The translations under genes were made by a program, and so were the position numbers. A DNA stretch of 64,000 bases from RUG11462 sp045649405 (GTDB taxonomy: Bacteria; Bacillota; Clostridia; Oscillospirales; Acutalibacteraceae): contig JAZRPW010000009.1 of NCBI GenBank assembly GCA_045649405.1, positions 1 to 64,000 of the forward strand, written 5' to 3'. Below, in pieces: positions 32,437 through 43,400 of the stretch (position 1 is its first letter; every line of letters begins with the position of its first letter). Below the pieces are notes generated by a model. It was not told the DNA's origin. It did not search any database and was given only the letters and a program-made list of their open reading frames with translations.

Positions 32437-32570
32437 TATTTTGAAAGCATCTTTTTCAAGTTTTTTGGTTCTTTTGTTTGATGCAAGCCCCAATCTGATG
32501 CTTTGCTTGCTGCTTTTTTTGCTGAATTATAAGCAATTTTAGCAACTACTTTTGACATAGTTTTTTTCAT
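32436..32570 (-). CDS. AgrD-like cyclic peptide precursor without cysteine
   Basis: 44 residues: a basic amphipathic leader (MKKTMSKVVAKIAYNSAKKA), a core around ASDWGLHQT and a charged tail KEPKNLKKMLSK. Leader / short core / [KE]-E-P tail is the cyclic lactone autoinducer layout. The usual ring Cys is absent; Ser25 may close a lactone instead, as in some Ser-type AIPs. GGAGGAAAACAAAA precedes the ATG. It overlaps the 3' end of agrB-like by 32 bp, the classic agrB-agrD arrangement. Confidence 0.75.
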   Translation of the reverse strand: MKKTMSKVVAKIAYNSAKKAASKASDWGLHQTKEPKNLKKMLSK

Positions 32571-33141
32571 TTTTGTTTTCCTCCTTCCTTTTTATTGATA
32601 TTAAAATAAGAACATCAACAAAAAATAATGAAATAAAAATAATGCTATAAAACGAAATGTTTAAACGATATAGCATATAGCCAATAATGAATTGTAATAA
32701 TAAAGCAATGATTGCATTTGTTTTACATTTGTGTTTTTGTGAATCATCTAATTTTTTGTTTTCGTTTTCGATAGGCACAAAAACTATAAATAGTATTAAT
32801 GAAATAATGCTGATAAAAATACACATATTAAAAGAAATACAAATGTATTTCTGCATTAATATAGATAAAAGCATTACGCAAGATGTTAAAAAGGAGCATC
32901 TTGCAAAAGTTTTAGCGTGGTAACCACCGGTAAATCGACGAGTTATAATAAATGAACACAAAAGAATTAAAATTTCAACAACAGATGAAAAAATTACACC
33001 AATTAAAACAGCCAAAAAGATTTCAGTTATATTTGATAAAAATATCTGGATACCATATTTATATAGATCTTGCTTTTCTTTATCAATAACTTGCTCAACA
33101 TTGAAGAATTTATAAATACTATTTGATATTTTTTCTAACAT
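32539..33141 (-). CDS. AgrB-like peptide-processing membrane protease
   Basis: 200 residues. The catalytic pair is visible in RRFTGGYHAKTFARCSF (His and Cys seven residues apart, as in AgrB). About six membrane segments follow (SSVVEILILLCSFII, ISIISLILFIVFV, IIALLLQFIIGYML and others). AgrB cleaves the AgrD tail and cyclises the peptide. It has its own upstream promoter and a GGAG-type ribosome site. The agrD-like gene overlaps its 3' end. Confidence 0.9.
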   Translation of the reverse strand: MLEKISNSIYKFFNVEQVIDKEKQDLYKYGIQIFLSNITEIFLAVLIGVIFSSVVEILILLCSFIITRRFTGGYHAKTFARCSFLTSCVMLLSILMQKYICISFNMCIFISIISLILFIVFVPIENENKKLDDSQKHKCKTNAIIALLLQFIIGYMLYRLNISFYSIIFISLFFVDVLILISIKRKEENKNEKNYVKSSC

Positions 33142-33167
33142 TTTTAATCTCCATTTTCTTTGAACAA

Positions 33168-33196
33168 ATTATAATGTAATTCTTTAAAAGAAACAA
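33168..33196 (-). promoter_or_regulatory. Promoter of agrBD-like genes
   Basis: -35 TTGTTT (33191-33196), 17-bp spacer, -10 TATAAT (33168-33173) on the minus strand, 27 bp before the agrB-like start. Upstream DNA to 33380 is very AT-rich with no gene. Confidence 0.6.
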
Positions 33197-33386
33197 AAAA
33201 GTGTTATTATTTACAATATTTTAGGATATTTAACAATATTTTTGCGTTTTTTTGTTCAAAAACAATTAATATTTGTATTTTTTGCTCAAATTTATTTTTA
33301 ATATTTATAATTAGTTTTCTGATATTTTTTGTTTATAATATTTTTGAATTTTAAAAACTGATATAGAGATGTGTTTTGCGCAAAAT

Positions 33387-33414
33387 GAAAGCCAGCTGAT
33401 TTCAGCTGGCTTTC
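33387..33414. terminator. Terminator
   Basis: Perfect stem GAAAGCCAGCTGA / TCAGCTGGCTTTC. It closes the RHS-1/immunity-like transcript and insulates the agr promoter region. Confidence 0.7.
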
Positions 33415-33428
33415 TTGTGGTTAATGTA

Positions 33429-33463
33429 TTGAATTTTTATTTTGAAACAGTAGAACTGTCCCC
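33429..33463 (-). repeat. REP-like repeat 3' of RHS module 1
   Basis: Matches the reverse complement of 48199-48233 at 30/35 positions (core …GTTCT[A/C]CTGT[T/C]TC…AAATAAAAATTCAA). Both copies lie 20-35 bp past the last gene of an RHS module. Confidence 0.6.
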
Positions 33464-33495
33464 GTGGCTCCCACAATGTTTTTATGATAGAAATT

Positions 33496-34116
33496 TTAAT
33501 TTGGTAAATCATAAGGTAATATTTCATTTACACAGCTTTCCAATGAAATACCATTAAAATATTTTTCTTTAATGTAATAATCATCGCCGTTTTTAAAATA
33601 CTCAAATATTACTTGTGAGCCATCAGGTAAAACATGTAAGCTAATAAAAGAATTTGCTTCATGTTTAGAAATAATAGCAGAAGAATCAATTTGGCAGACA
33701 TCTCGAAACTTTTGACCTGTTTTTAAAAGTCTTAATTCTTCATTATTAGATAAAAAAAACGATGAATTCATTGACAAAGTTTTTTTATCAAAAAAAATAT
33801 AAAATACACTTTTTTCACTTTCAAAAACAGCATAATAAAAATTCTTAGTCTCCCTTAAAAAAGATATTTTTTCTTTATAGTCATCTAATGTTTCTTTATA
33901 ACTACTTAAAATGGTTATAGGTTTAACACCTATATCGTCCTTGATTTCAGAAAGAGTTAAATATCCTTTAGTTAAATGTTTTTTATTGGAAACCAACACA
34001 TCTTTATAATGATAACAAATGTTTTGAGAACTATTAATATAAAAACAGGCAACAAATAAAATTACAAAAAAAATTATAACTAAAAAGAAAAAATTTTTTT
34101 TATACAAACTCCTCAT
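33496..34116 (-). CDS. Membrane-anchored protein, possible RHS-1 immunity
   Basis: 206 residues: one N-terminal membrane anchor (FFFLVIIFFVILFVACFYI) and an extracellular domain of about 175 residues with no recognised family. It starts 15 bp after the stop of the giant RHS gene, the standard place for an immunity gene. Its surface location would fit protection against an exported toxin acting outside the membrane. The other RHS gene in this locus is also followed by a membrane-anchored protein of similar size. Role inferred from position only. Confidence 0.55.
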   Translation of the reverse strand: MRSLYKKNFFFLVIIFFVILFVACFYINSSQNICYHYKDVLVSNKKHLTKGYLTLSEIKDDIGVKPITILSSYKETLDDYKEKISFLRETKNFYYAVFESEKSVFYIFFDKKTLSMNSSFFLSNNEELRLLKTGQKFRDVCQIDSSAIISKHEANSFISLHVLPDGSQVIFEYFKNGDDYYIKEKYFNGISLESCVNEILPYDLPN

Positions 34117-34131
34117 TTTTATACAAATTCC

Positions 34132-37100
34132 TCATTTATAATAAACTAAATATTTTATTTTAGAATCATATGAATAAGTATTCCTACTCCATGTTTTGCC
34201 TTCGTCATAAGTTCCTTCGCAAATCCAATTACCGATTTGCCAAGGTTTTTTCTTATCTGCAAGTTTGAGCACATCTGATCTTCCAGGTTTATGTAACCAG
34301 CCAACACCCTTTTTATAACGCATTAAATGATAGTCTCCGTTAGGAGCAGAAGTTTTTCTTAAACAAATCTTAGTTTCATTTTTTTTAGGAGTATATTCCT
34401 TTTTGATATTGTCTTTATATTTATATCCAAGTTTTGTTAAATCAGATTTAACATATTCAAATGTTTTATTCAATGTTGTATTAGCTGTGTAATTTATGCC
34501 ACTTTTATAACCAGGGCTTTTATCTGTTTTCTTGTCTAAAGCAAAACCATAACAATTTTGTTTGGCACTTCCGTCTGCATAAAAATCACTTTGCCCACTT
34601 GGGTTATATCGGCTTTCAGCGGGAATTTCATAGTAGTTGTTGTCTGAGCAACTTGTTGTTGTTAACATTATTGTTCCAGCTAATATAATAAGACCACCAA
34701 TCACTAACAAACTTTGCCCACTTGGGTCAACATATAAAACTGGATTGCCACTACAATAACCATATAAGTTATATTGTAAGTTGTCATCTTGTACTATATC
34801 TTCTTGTGTGAACTGACCTGTTGAAGAATCATAATATCTTGCTTTTAGGTAATAAAGACCAGTTTCAGAATCATAATAGTAATTTCTATAACCAATAGGA
34901 TTATTTGTGTTTGCTGATACTAACTTCTCGCCATAGGCGTTATATTTATAATCAACATTACTGCTGCCTGCAGTAGAAGCAAGGTCGCCTTTGCTGTTTA
35001 CAATATTATAAGTAAATACTCCGTTTTCGCAATATACAGAGTTATCTGCTGTAAATACCTTAACAGTATTACCAACCAAATCAGCAGAAATATTACCATT
35101 ATCTAAAATAGATTCAGTTGCTTTTGTTCCTGTTGTTTTTACAACTCTATCATCATCACAATCGTAAACAAAAGATGTTTCTGCGTTATCAATTTCAATA
35201 GAAGATGTTCTATCAAAAGCATCATAATCAAAATCAGTTGAAGAAGTAAATTCACCTGTTACAGATGATTTAGTAGCCATATTACCATTATCATCATAGG
35301 TATAAGTGATTTGATTATTAATAGAGCCAGCTTTTTCTTGAGAAACAAGTCTTGTTTTATTATATGCGCTTGTTTGGGTATAGTTGTTACCATCTTCTGT
35401 ATGTGATTTTAATGTTATATTATTAAAATCATCAAAAGCATAAGTGTCTTTAAAATCGCTTGTTAAAATAGCATTTTTACCACTTGCACTTTTTTGCTCT
35501 TCAGAAGTTAATCTGTTAAGATTGTCATAAGTGTAAATAGTTTCTAATACATCTTCATATCTGGTAAATCTTGATTTAGTCATATTACCGTCTGGGGTAT
35601 AAGTATAACTATAATCAAAGCTATAACCACTACCGTTATTATGACTTTCAGTTACACAAATATTGCTCAAATTGTATGTATATGTGCTTGAAACTTTAGC
35701 GGTAGAACTATCAGCTGTTACTTCGCTTGAAGCTTTAGTTAAAACATTACCATTTGCATCGTAAGTATAACTAATTTTTGCTTTAGCTGAATTACCTGCA
35801 ACAGTTACAATTTCATCTTTTACATTATCATCTTCAAAATAAGTATAATCATATTGATAAAGCAAAGATGATTCATTGTTTTGAACCTTTGAAACGGTTA
35901 ATTTTGTTACATTAGATTTATCATCATATTCGTATGCTTTATTAACGATATTATTAGTAAGGTTATTAGTTGTTCTTTCGTTATAAATATTACCGTTCAT
36001 ATCATAGTGGTATGTGGTTATATATTCTACTACATATTCGTTTTCACCAACTGCTTTTCTACTTGTAGTTGCAGTTTTAACCATATTCTCACTATTATAA
36101 GTATATGTTTTCTTTATAGAATCTTTAACATTGTTCTCGGCAATAGTTGAAAGAACATTACCATTTACATCATAGGTATAAGTAACCTGTGTTCCATCTC
36201 TTTTGGTTACTTTATCAAGGAAACCAGAATATAAGTTATATTCATAATATTCGGTTTTTCCAAATTGGTCGGTATAACTTGTTTTGTTACCATAGAAGTC
36301 ATAAGTATAACCAATTACAGCATAATCTTCATCACCATTGGTTTCGATGTTGTCTTCGCTAATAATAGACAAAGATTTTGAAAGACCAGAATAAATGCGA
36401 ATTACTCTGTTATTATCATCATAGAGATACTGTGTATATTGACTTGTGCTTCCGTTTTTCTGTTGTACCATAATAAGATTATTTTCAGCATCATAAGAGT
36501 TAATCTTATCATAGTAAGTGTTACCATCTTTTCTTGTTCTTTCTCTAATTACATTGCCATTGGCATCGTAGTCAGTTTTTACAACAGAATAAACAATTTC
36601 ATCGCCATTTTTAGAGAAAGGAGTTTGAGTTTCAATAACTCGACCAGCAGCATCATATTTTGTAATAACACCTGATTCTTCATCAAGGTCATTAGGGTCT
36701 AATTCTTTGCCCTCGTTAGTATTAGCATCAGACTCGCTAATTGTTTGACCAAAACCATCTGTTACAGTTGATTCAACAGTTTGATTTTCTGTGCCATAAG
36801 CAGTTATAACGGTTTCGCCAGTGCTGTCTTGAACATATTGCTCGGTTTGAGTTTCATCACCGGAGTTTTGCAATAATTCACCAAAACTACCATAAATATT
36901 ATATTCTTCGGTTGTTTTGCTGTCAAGAGCAGAGAGCTCATCAGTTAATTCTGCAACTTTTACAGTTTTAATATTGTTGCCAGATGCATCAGCATAACTT
37001 GTTGTGGTGGTAGTTCTTGTTTCACCTGATTTTGATGTTGTGACAATATCGGTTGAAATGTTATATAATTTACTTTCGTGTAAATCAACATCATTACTAT

Positions 37101-40100
37101 ATGTAGAAGTGCTTAAAACTTCACCATTTTGGTCTTTTACAACTGTTTGAATTGTTTCGCCTTTTGCATTATATGTATAATCGGTTGTTGTATATAATTC
37201 TTTGCCCGCCTGTGATGATACATAGTTCTTTGTAGAAACGGTTTGGAACGAGTTGTTGTATGTGGTTTCGCTAACTTTTTTATAGTTACCATTAGGCAAT
37301 TTTTCATAACTTTCAATTACATTGCCAAAGTTGTCAGTAATAGTTTTTGAGCCAGTACCATCTTTGTTAGATGTTATAGTTGTGTTAGTTTGGTAATTAA
37401 CTTCGGTTGATGAAATTGTTTCAATTTCAGTTCCAGATGTATTTTTGATAACTTGAATATCATCAAGATATGCAACTTCGCCAGGAGCCATTTCCTTAAA
37501 AGCAATCCATAAATGTCTTGTTGATTGTAATTCTGTGTCTGTTCCGTTTACATATCCGTAAGTATCAGGCCCATTTTTATACATTCTACCATTCCAATAA
37601 ACAGTAATCCAACTACCTTGTTTATGAGAACTTGAATGAACATCATAATACATTGATGTAGAAAGGTTTTTAAAGCTAAGTTTAATGCCACCGTAATTTT
37701 TAGGTGTTGCAACAAACATTCTTATGCCCAATGAATTTTCCATCAATGCAGATGTAACACTAAGAGCAACCCTACATTCGGTTGTATAGTTTACCTTTTG
37801 AGTTATTTTTATACCTTGGTTTGAACCAGATGCAAGATGACTTGTATCTGATGTGATTTCAAAGTTTGCAGACCACTTAGAAGTGTCTGAATTCAGTCCA
37901 CTAATGTTAGGGTGTGAAGTGCCAACAGGTTGTCCTTCCCAGTCAAAAATAGTTTGATAAGGTGTAGAATATTGACCTGTGCGAATGAGATTATCTACAT
38001 CATCATAATCCTTAAAAGTTTTATTGCCGTAAGTATCATAAGAAACTGTTTCTCTACCAAACATATCATATTCAGACCTACTAACAATGTCTGCACTTCC
38101 GTTAACATTGCCTGTTGAAATGCCATCAGAGTTTACGATTCCAGATTGGTTTGTCTGCGCAATATAAGCATTGTAGCGAGTTTCATAAGTATATGAAGTT
38201 GTTTGTTTTTTACCAGTAGGATTTTCTTCATCAACTAAAGTTAAATCTTCTTGAACTTCTTTAGTTAAGTTTCCTGAAGTTGCATAAGTGTATGTTGTTT
38301 TATTTATCTTTTTTACAGGAGTAGCACTTGTTAACTCACTTAAACTATTAATATTAGTCATATCATAAGTTTTTGTAACAGTGCTTGTTATTTTACCTGT
38401 TTTATCTGAAATAGTGTTAAATGTAGCAGTAGCAAAAACCGCATTATTTTCTGCTTTCGTAAATTCTACAGAAATGATAGGAATTGTTTTTGATAAATTA
38501 TAATTATAACTATTACTGCTTTTTGAATCAAAAGTAGAATAATCTTCTTCAGAAGTTGCACTACCTTCGCCAGAAACAGTTTTAGAATCCAAAACGCTAC
38601 CGTAACCATTATAAGTATTTGTTGTTCGTGTGAAAAGATATGCACCATCTTTGCCCATCGTTTTTGCAGTAATAACGGTAGGTTGATTACGAACGGTAAA
38701 GTTACTATATTCTGTTATATTTTCATCAGTTTGAACATTTTCATTGCTACATAAATACTGACGCTCTTTTATAACACGAGAATACTTGTCGATGGTAGTT
38801 TCATCTTTTGAAACTTCTGTTTGAGTTGATTCACAAGTATTTTCGTAACAAGTTACAGTTATTGCAGAAGAATTGTTTCTCCAGTTTACCGCATTATTAA
38901 AAGAATAATCATAAACAGTTGATAGTTTATAGATATCTGATGTTTTTGTATCTTTTTTAAAACATCTTGAAACAACTTTATAATCTTTAACACCGTTTGA
39001 TTCATAAGATGTTTGTTTTGTTTGATATTCAATGCCTGTATAAGCGCCGTTATAGTTTTCAATACCACAAAGGTTAATTGATTTTTCTAAAACAGTTTGT
39101 CCATCATTTGTGATGTTATTGTTAAATTCTAAATAATCAAATGAAACAACTCTATTTATTGCATCTTTAATTGATGTTAAAGAATAATATCCGTTTGTGT
39201 ATGTTTGATTTAAAGTATAAAGAGTTTTAGAGGAAGGATTTGTACCTTTGTCAAAAAGTTTCACGATAACCTGTCTGCCTGTTTCCGTTGTTTTGTAAAT
39301 AAAACCAAAATATCTTCCAGCAGGGTCAATAATTTTTTGAATAAGACCTTCAGAGTTATATGCAACTTTGATTTTATTACCCAAAAAGTCTTGAGTGCCT
39401 AAATATTTACCATCTGCTGCGAAATAATCGCTTGTATTGTTAATGTCAGTTAATTTATACACTGCAGCAACAGAGTTATAGGTGAATTCGTTTTCTTTAG
39501 CAGTTGAAAAAGTAACATCATTAAGCAAATGACCTTCTAATTTGTTTTCAGATGAAATTTTAAATTTTTCGCCTGAAGCAGTATGAAGATATTTTGTGTT
39601 GTTTACAATCTCGATTGCTGGTAAAGATAAAGACCAACCAACACCAAGATTATATTTTGAGTCATAAAAGTTATAGGTTTCGTTTTCTTCGTTATTAGCA
39701 TCGTTATTGTAAATACTTGAATCTGAATCAAAATGAAGACCAAGGGATGTGGTTAAACCATTAACTCCATCTAAAGAAAATAACTCTTTAGAATATGACA
39801 TTGTACCATATTCTTTGCTAATTAAGATATCATCATAGTTCCAATAACCTGCATTACTAACATAATACTTGTTATTAAGTGGAATATTTGGCAATGTTTC
39901 CTCTGTAGCAATTGAAACGGAAGCATTATCACTAAAGTTTTTGTTAATCGCATTTTTAACATTGGTTGACAGATTAAGTGCATTAGCAACTACGTCAATT
40001 TTTTGAGTAGTTTCTGTTTGTGTTGTGTTTTCTGTTGCCAGTGCCGAGGTGGACATTGCCGAAAAGAGTATTGCAATTGACAACATAATAGATACGAGTT

Positions 40101-40119
40101 TTAAATAAGTGTTTCTCAT
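34132..40119 (-). CDS. Secreted RHS/YD-repeat protein with papain-like C-terminal domain
   Basis: 1995 residues. A signal peptide (LVSIMLSIAILFSAMSTSALA) is followed by dozens of YD repeats (YDANGNV, YTYDDNGNM and similar) and the RHS core ending ETGLYYLKARYYDSSTGQFT…DPSG (about 1800). Next come a hydrophobic segment (LLVIGGLIILAGTIML) and a variable tip. The tip carries NCYGFAL (Cys about 1856), GDYHLMRY (His about 1931) and GWLHKPGRSD, a Cys…His arrangement like papain-fold/NlpC-type peptidase toxins. Likely a contact-dependent or exported toxin in WapA/RHS style. Ribosome site AAAGGAG. Confidence 0.85.
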   Translation of the reverse strand: MRNTYLKLVSIMLSIAILFSAMSTSALATENTTQTETTQKIDVVANALNLSTNVKNAINKNFSDNASVSIATEETLPNIPLNNKYYVSNAGYWNYDDILISKEYGTMSYSKELFSLDGVNGLTTSLGLHFDSDSSIYNNDANNEENETYNFYDSKYNLGVGWSLSLPAIEIVNNTKYLHTASGEKFKISSENKLEGHLLNDVTFSTAKENEFTYNSVAAVYKLTDINNTSDYFAADGKYLGTQDFLGNKIKVAYNSEGLIQKIIDPAGRYFGFIYKTTETGRQVIVKLFDKGTNPSSKTLYTLNQTYTNGYYSLTSIKDAINRVVSFDYLEFNNNITNDGQTVLEKSINLCGIENYNGAYTGIEYQTKQTSYESNGVKDYKVVSRCFKKDTKTSDIYKLSTVYDYSFNNAVNWRNNSSAITVTCYENTCESTQTEVSKDETTIDKYSRVIKERQYLCSNENVQTDENITEYSNFTVRNQPTVITAKTMGKDGAYLFTRTTNTYNGYGSVLDSKTVSGEGSATSEEDYSTFDSKSSNSYNYNLSKTIPIISVEFTKAENNAVFATATFNTISDKTGKITSTVTKTYDMTNINSLSELTSATPVKKINKTTYTYATSGNLTKEVQEDLTLVDEENPTGKKQTTSYTYETRYNAYIAQTNQSGIVNSDGISTGNVNGSADIVSRSEYDMFGRETVSYDTYGNKTFKDYDDVDNLIRTGQYSTPYQTIFDWEGQPVGTSHPNISGLNSDTSKWSANFEITSDTSHLASGSNQGIKITQKVNYTTECRVALSVTSALMENSLGIRMFVATPKNYGGIKLSFKNLSTSMYYDVHSSSHKQGSWITVYWNGRMYKNGPDTYGYVNGTDTELQSTRHLWIAFKEMAPGEVAYLDDIQVIKNTSGTEIETISSTEVNYQTNTTITSNKDGTGSKTITDNFGNVIESYEKLPNGNYKKVSETTYNNSFQTVSTKNYVSSQAGKELYTTTDYTYNAKGETIQTVVKDQNGEVLSTSTYSNDVDLHESKLYNISTDIVTTSKSGETRTTTTTSYADASGNNIKTVKVAELTDELSALDSKTTEEYNIYGSFGELLQNSGDETQTEQYVQDSTGETVITAYGTENQTVESTVTDGFGQTISESDANTNEGKELDPNDLDEESGVITKYDAAGRVIETQTPFSKNGDEIVYSVVKTDYDANGNVIRERTRKDGNTYYDKINSYDAENNLIMVQQKNGSTSQYTQYLYDDNNRVIRIYSGLSKSLSIISEDNIETNGDEDYAVIGYTYDFYGNKTSYTDQFGKTEYYEYNLYSGFLDKVTKRDGTQVTYTYDVNGNVLSTIAENNVKDSIKKTYTYNSENMVKTATTSRKAVGENEYVVEYITTYHYDMNGNIYNERTTNNLTNNIVNKAYEYDDKSNVTKLTVSKVQNNESSLLYQYDYTYFEDDNVKDEIVTVAGNSAKAKISYTYDANGNVLTKASSEVTADSSTAKVSSTYTYNLSNICVTESHNNGSGYSFDYSYTYTPDGNMTKSRFTRYEDVLETIYTYDNLNRLTSEEQKSASGKNAILTSDFKDTYAFDDFNNITLKSHTEDGNNYTQTSAYNKTRLVSQEKAGSINNQITYTYDDNGNMATKSSVTGEFTSSTDFDYDAFDRTSSIEIDNAETSFVYDCDDDRVVKTTGTKATESILDNGNISADLVGNTVKVFTADNSVYCENGVFTYNIVNSKGDLASTAGSSNVDYKYNAYGEKLVSANTNNPIGYRNYYYDSETGLYYLKARYYDSSTGQFTQEDIVQDDNLQYNLYGYCSGNPVLYVDPSGQSLLVIGGLIILAGTIMLTTTSCSDNNYYEIPAESRYNPSGQSDFYADGSAKQNCYGFALDKKTDKSPGYKSGINYTANTTLNKTFEYVKSDLTKLGYKYKDNIKKEYTPKKNETKICLRKTSAPNGDYHLMRYKKGVGWLHKPGRSDVLKLADKKKPWQIGNWICEGTYDEGKTWSRNTYSYDSKIKYLVYYK

Positions 40120-40430
40120 TGTTTTTTCTCCTTTTTATAATTTATTTGTGAAACAATAATATGATTTAAAATCGTCACAAACAACAGTTTAGATTTGTTT
40201 GTAAAAATTGTCAATTCTATTCATTTTGAAAATTTTTATAGCATGAGTATTCTAAATAGCACTGTTAAGAGCTCTATACAAATAAAAATTCAAAAAAATA
40301 TTGTGAGGTTTAAATTCTAAGTTTTAAAGTTTTCGTTTTGAATAGAATTGAATTTGTTTTAAATGCTTTTTATAATATTCGGTGATAATACTCGTATTAT
40401 CTAACGAATCAATAAAAAGGAGAAAAACAA
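40120..40430. promoter_or_regulatory. Divergent RHS promoter region with inverted motifs C and D
   Basis: 311 bp between the two RHS genes. Motif C (40211-40232, plus: CAATTCTATTCA…TGAAAA) and motif D (40330-40351, minus: CAATTCTATTCA…CGAAAA) face outward past each other, each pointing to one RHS gene. After C, TTGAAA (40226-40231), a 16-bp gap and TATTCT form a possible promoter. The repeats suggest one regulator controls both genes. Confidence 0.5.
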
Positions 40431-43400
40431 ATGAAAAAGAAAAATGTGATTAAACTAATCGCGCTATTGCTAACATTTGCTATTGTGTTTATTACAATAC
40501 CTATTGTAGCAATGGCGAAACAAACAAGCGTTGATGGAGAAAAACCAGCATATATTGTTGGTGAAATTGAATCAATGCGTACTGAAACCGAAAAAGTTTT
40601 CAAAATGTCGGATGGTAAAATGCAAATGGCAGTATACAATGCCCCTATTCACTTTGAAAATGAAGATGGTGAATGGGAACAAATAAACAATAAATTAAAA
40701 TCTCAAGACAGTGATACATATACAACTAAAAATACTGCTCAAGATATTTCATTATCAAAGAAATATAAAGATGGTAAAACAGTAGAAATCACTACTAATG
40801 ATACAAATATTTCTTGGGGTTTTGTAGGCGCTAATAAAGCATCAGCAGAAATCGTTGAACAAGAAACAGAAAAACTTGAAGGCGATGAAAAGTTTACTAC
40901 TATTCCTAATGCGGTTAGTACAACTGTTTATGAAGATATTTATGATAATATTGATGCTGAATATATTATCACAGGTGGACAAGTTAAAGAAAACTTGATT
41001 TTAAACAAAGAAACTAACCAAAATGAATTTGAAATTGAGTATAGATATAAGAAGTTAACTCCTGTTAAAAAAGATGATAAAACTATTGAACTTCAAAATT
41101 CAAAAGGCAAAACCGTATATACAATAACAGCACCAATCATGACAGATGATAATGGTGCTTTTAGTGATGATTTAAAACTTGAAATTGTTTCAGATAAAAA
41201 CAATAAATTAACAGTTAATCTTATTGCGGATAAAGATTGGTTACAAGATAAAGAAAGGGATTACCCTGTAACAATTGACCCACAATTAAATCTTTCTGAT
41301 TTAGAAACAACAAACACCTTCGTTTCAACATCTTCAGCACCAATTAATGATACGAATAATGTTTGTAACTATAATTCTGCTGTAAAAGTAGATATTTATA
41401 ATATCCCTATATTAGCTCCAGGAACTTATATAACAAATGTTGAGCTTGGACTGAATTTTAACAATTTACATGATGAAGATTTGCCTATATATTTTCTTGG
41501 TGATACAAATGCATCTTCAACAAATATTTTAAGCACAATTGTTAACAATTATGCTGAAGATTATTGTAATCCATCAATTTATGCACCTAATAATATGGCT
41601 GTGTGGAATATCACCAAAAGTTTACAACAAATCTATACAACAAGAGAAGCAACAAATAATACTTCGCTTAGTTATGCTATTGTGAGTACATCTAATGACT
41701 TGTTTATGGATTTAGGATATAATGCAATTTCTCAAGAATGTAATTTATATCCTTCTTTACAAATAACATATATCAACCAATCTGGCATAAATGAAAAATA
41801 TTCATACCATGAATTTGATATGCAAGAGGCAGGTACACTTTATTATAATGATTTAACTGTTTCTCCAATTGTAAAAAGAGATGATTTTTCTGTAGAAAAT
41901 TCAGTGGGCACTGTTGATATAGGTATGACATATACAACAGACTTTAATCAGAACATTGGCGCAAGTGCAAATTATTACTGGAAACCATATTATTCTGAAA
42001 GTGTCTCGTATTATCCTGACAATAGCAGTTATAAATATGTTTGGAATACTGACGATGGAGAAGTAATTTATTTTAATAGTGATGATAATGGTAATTATGT
42101 AGACGAAAATGGTGATTGCTATACTCTAACCACAACCGCAGACTCATACATAATTACAACTTCAGACTCTAAAGTTTTTGAATTCGGTCAAGATGGTACA
42201 AATCAAACAAGCCAAAACGAAAAGTATTTAACAAAGATATATGAAGAGGGACTCAGCGATTCTGCCTTAAATATTGAATATGCTGCAGATTTAAGAATAT
42301 CTAAACTTGTTGACCCAGACGGAAATGAATATGTTTATACATACGATGAAAATAGTTCTAATATTTTGCTTTCTGTTGAATGTGAAGCACAAGATAAATT
42401 AGTAGAATATTCTTATACAAATGAAAATCTTACTGAAGTTACTTGTGGAGATAATACCGTTAATTACGAATATCATTCTTCATCAAATGAGGATTATAGT
42501 CTTAAAGCAATTGTTTTACCAGAAGATTATAAGCTTACTTTAATAAACGAAACAACAGGATTCGGTCAAGAAATAACAGAATATGGCTATGATTCTGATT
42601 CAAACGAATGGATACAAGGTAGCAGATTAGGTATTACTCGTTACCCTGCTAAAACAGTGTACTCGCAATTAGATTCTAATGATAATCCAACATATTCTGA
42701 AAGCTATCGTTTTGATAAAAACGGTTATTTAGCATCCGTATTTAATGGTGACGGTTATGCTATTAACCAAAACGCAGACCAAGAAGGCAATGTTTTTGCT
42801 AATACAGAAATCACTATTCCTGTCGTTAATTTAGCAAACGATAGTAGTTTTGAAAAATCCACATCTGGTTGGGATTTGACAAATGCTTCTGTTCAAACTA
42901 AGTCAGAAACAGCAAATAATGCATACTTCGGAAACAACTGGCTTGAGATTAACAATACATCATTTGTAACTGCAAAAGCAAATCAAACAGTTACAGGTCT
43001 TTCTGCAGGTACTTATACATTCTCTGCTTATGTAAAAACCGCAGAAAATAGTAAAATTGAACTTGACGAAAACAACACTATCTATGATGGTGTATCTATT
43101 CGCGCAACTGTAGGTGAAACTACTAAAAAAGCAACAGGCATTTCAGGTGAATATGGCGATTGGACTCGTGTTTATGTAACTTTTGATGTTGCAGAAAACA
43201 ATTCGTCTGCAAATATTGAATTAGGTCTTTATAATGCTAAAGGTAATATTTATGTTGATGCAGTTCAGTTAGAAAAACATAAAAGAGCATATGATTACAA
43301 TGCAGTTGAAAATGCAGATTTTTCAAACAATACTGTTTGGGATATAGAAGACACTGTTAGTTTTGTAGAAAATACATCAAAAAGAGGCTCGTTGGATAAT

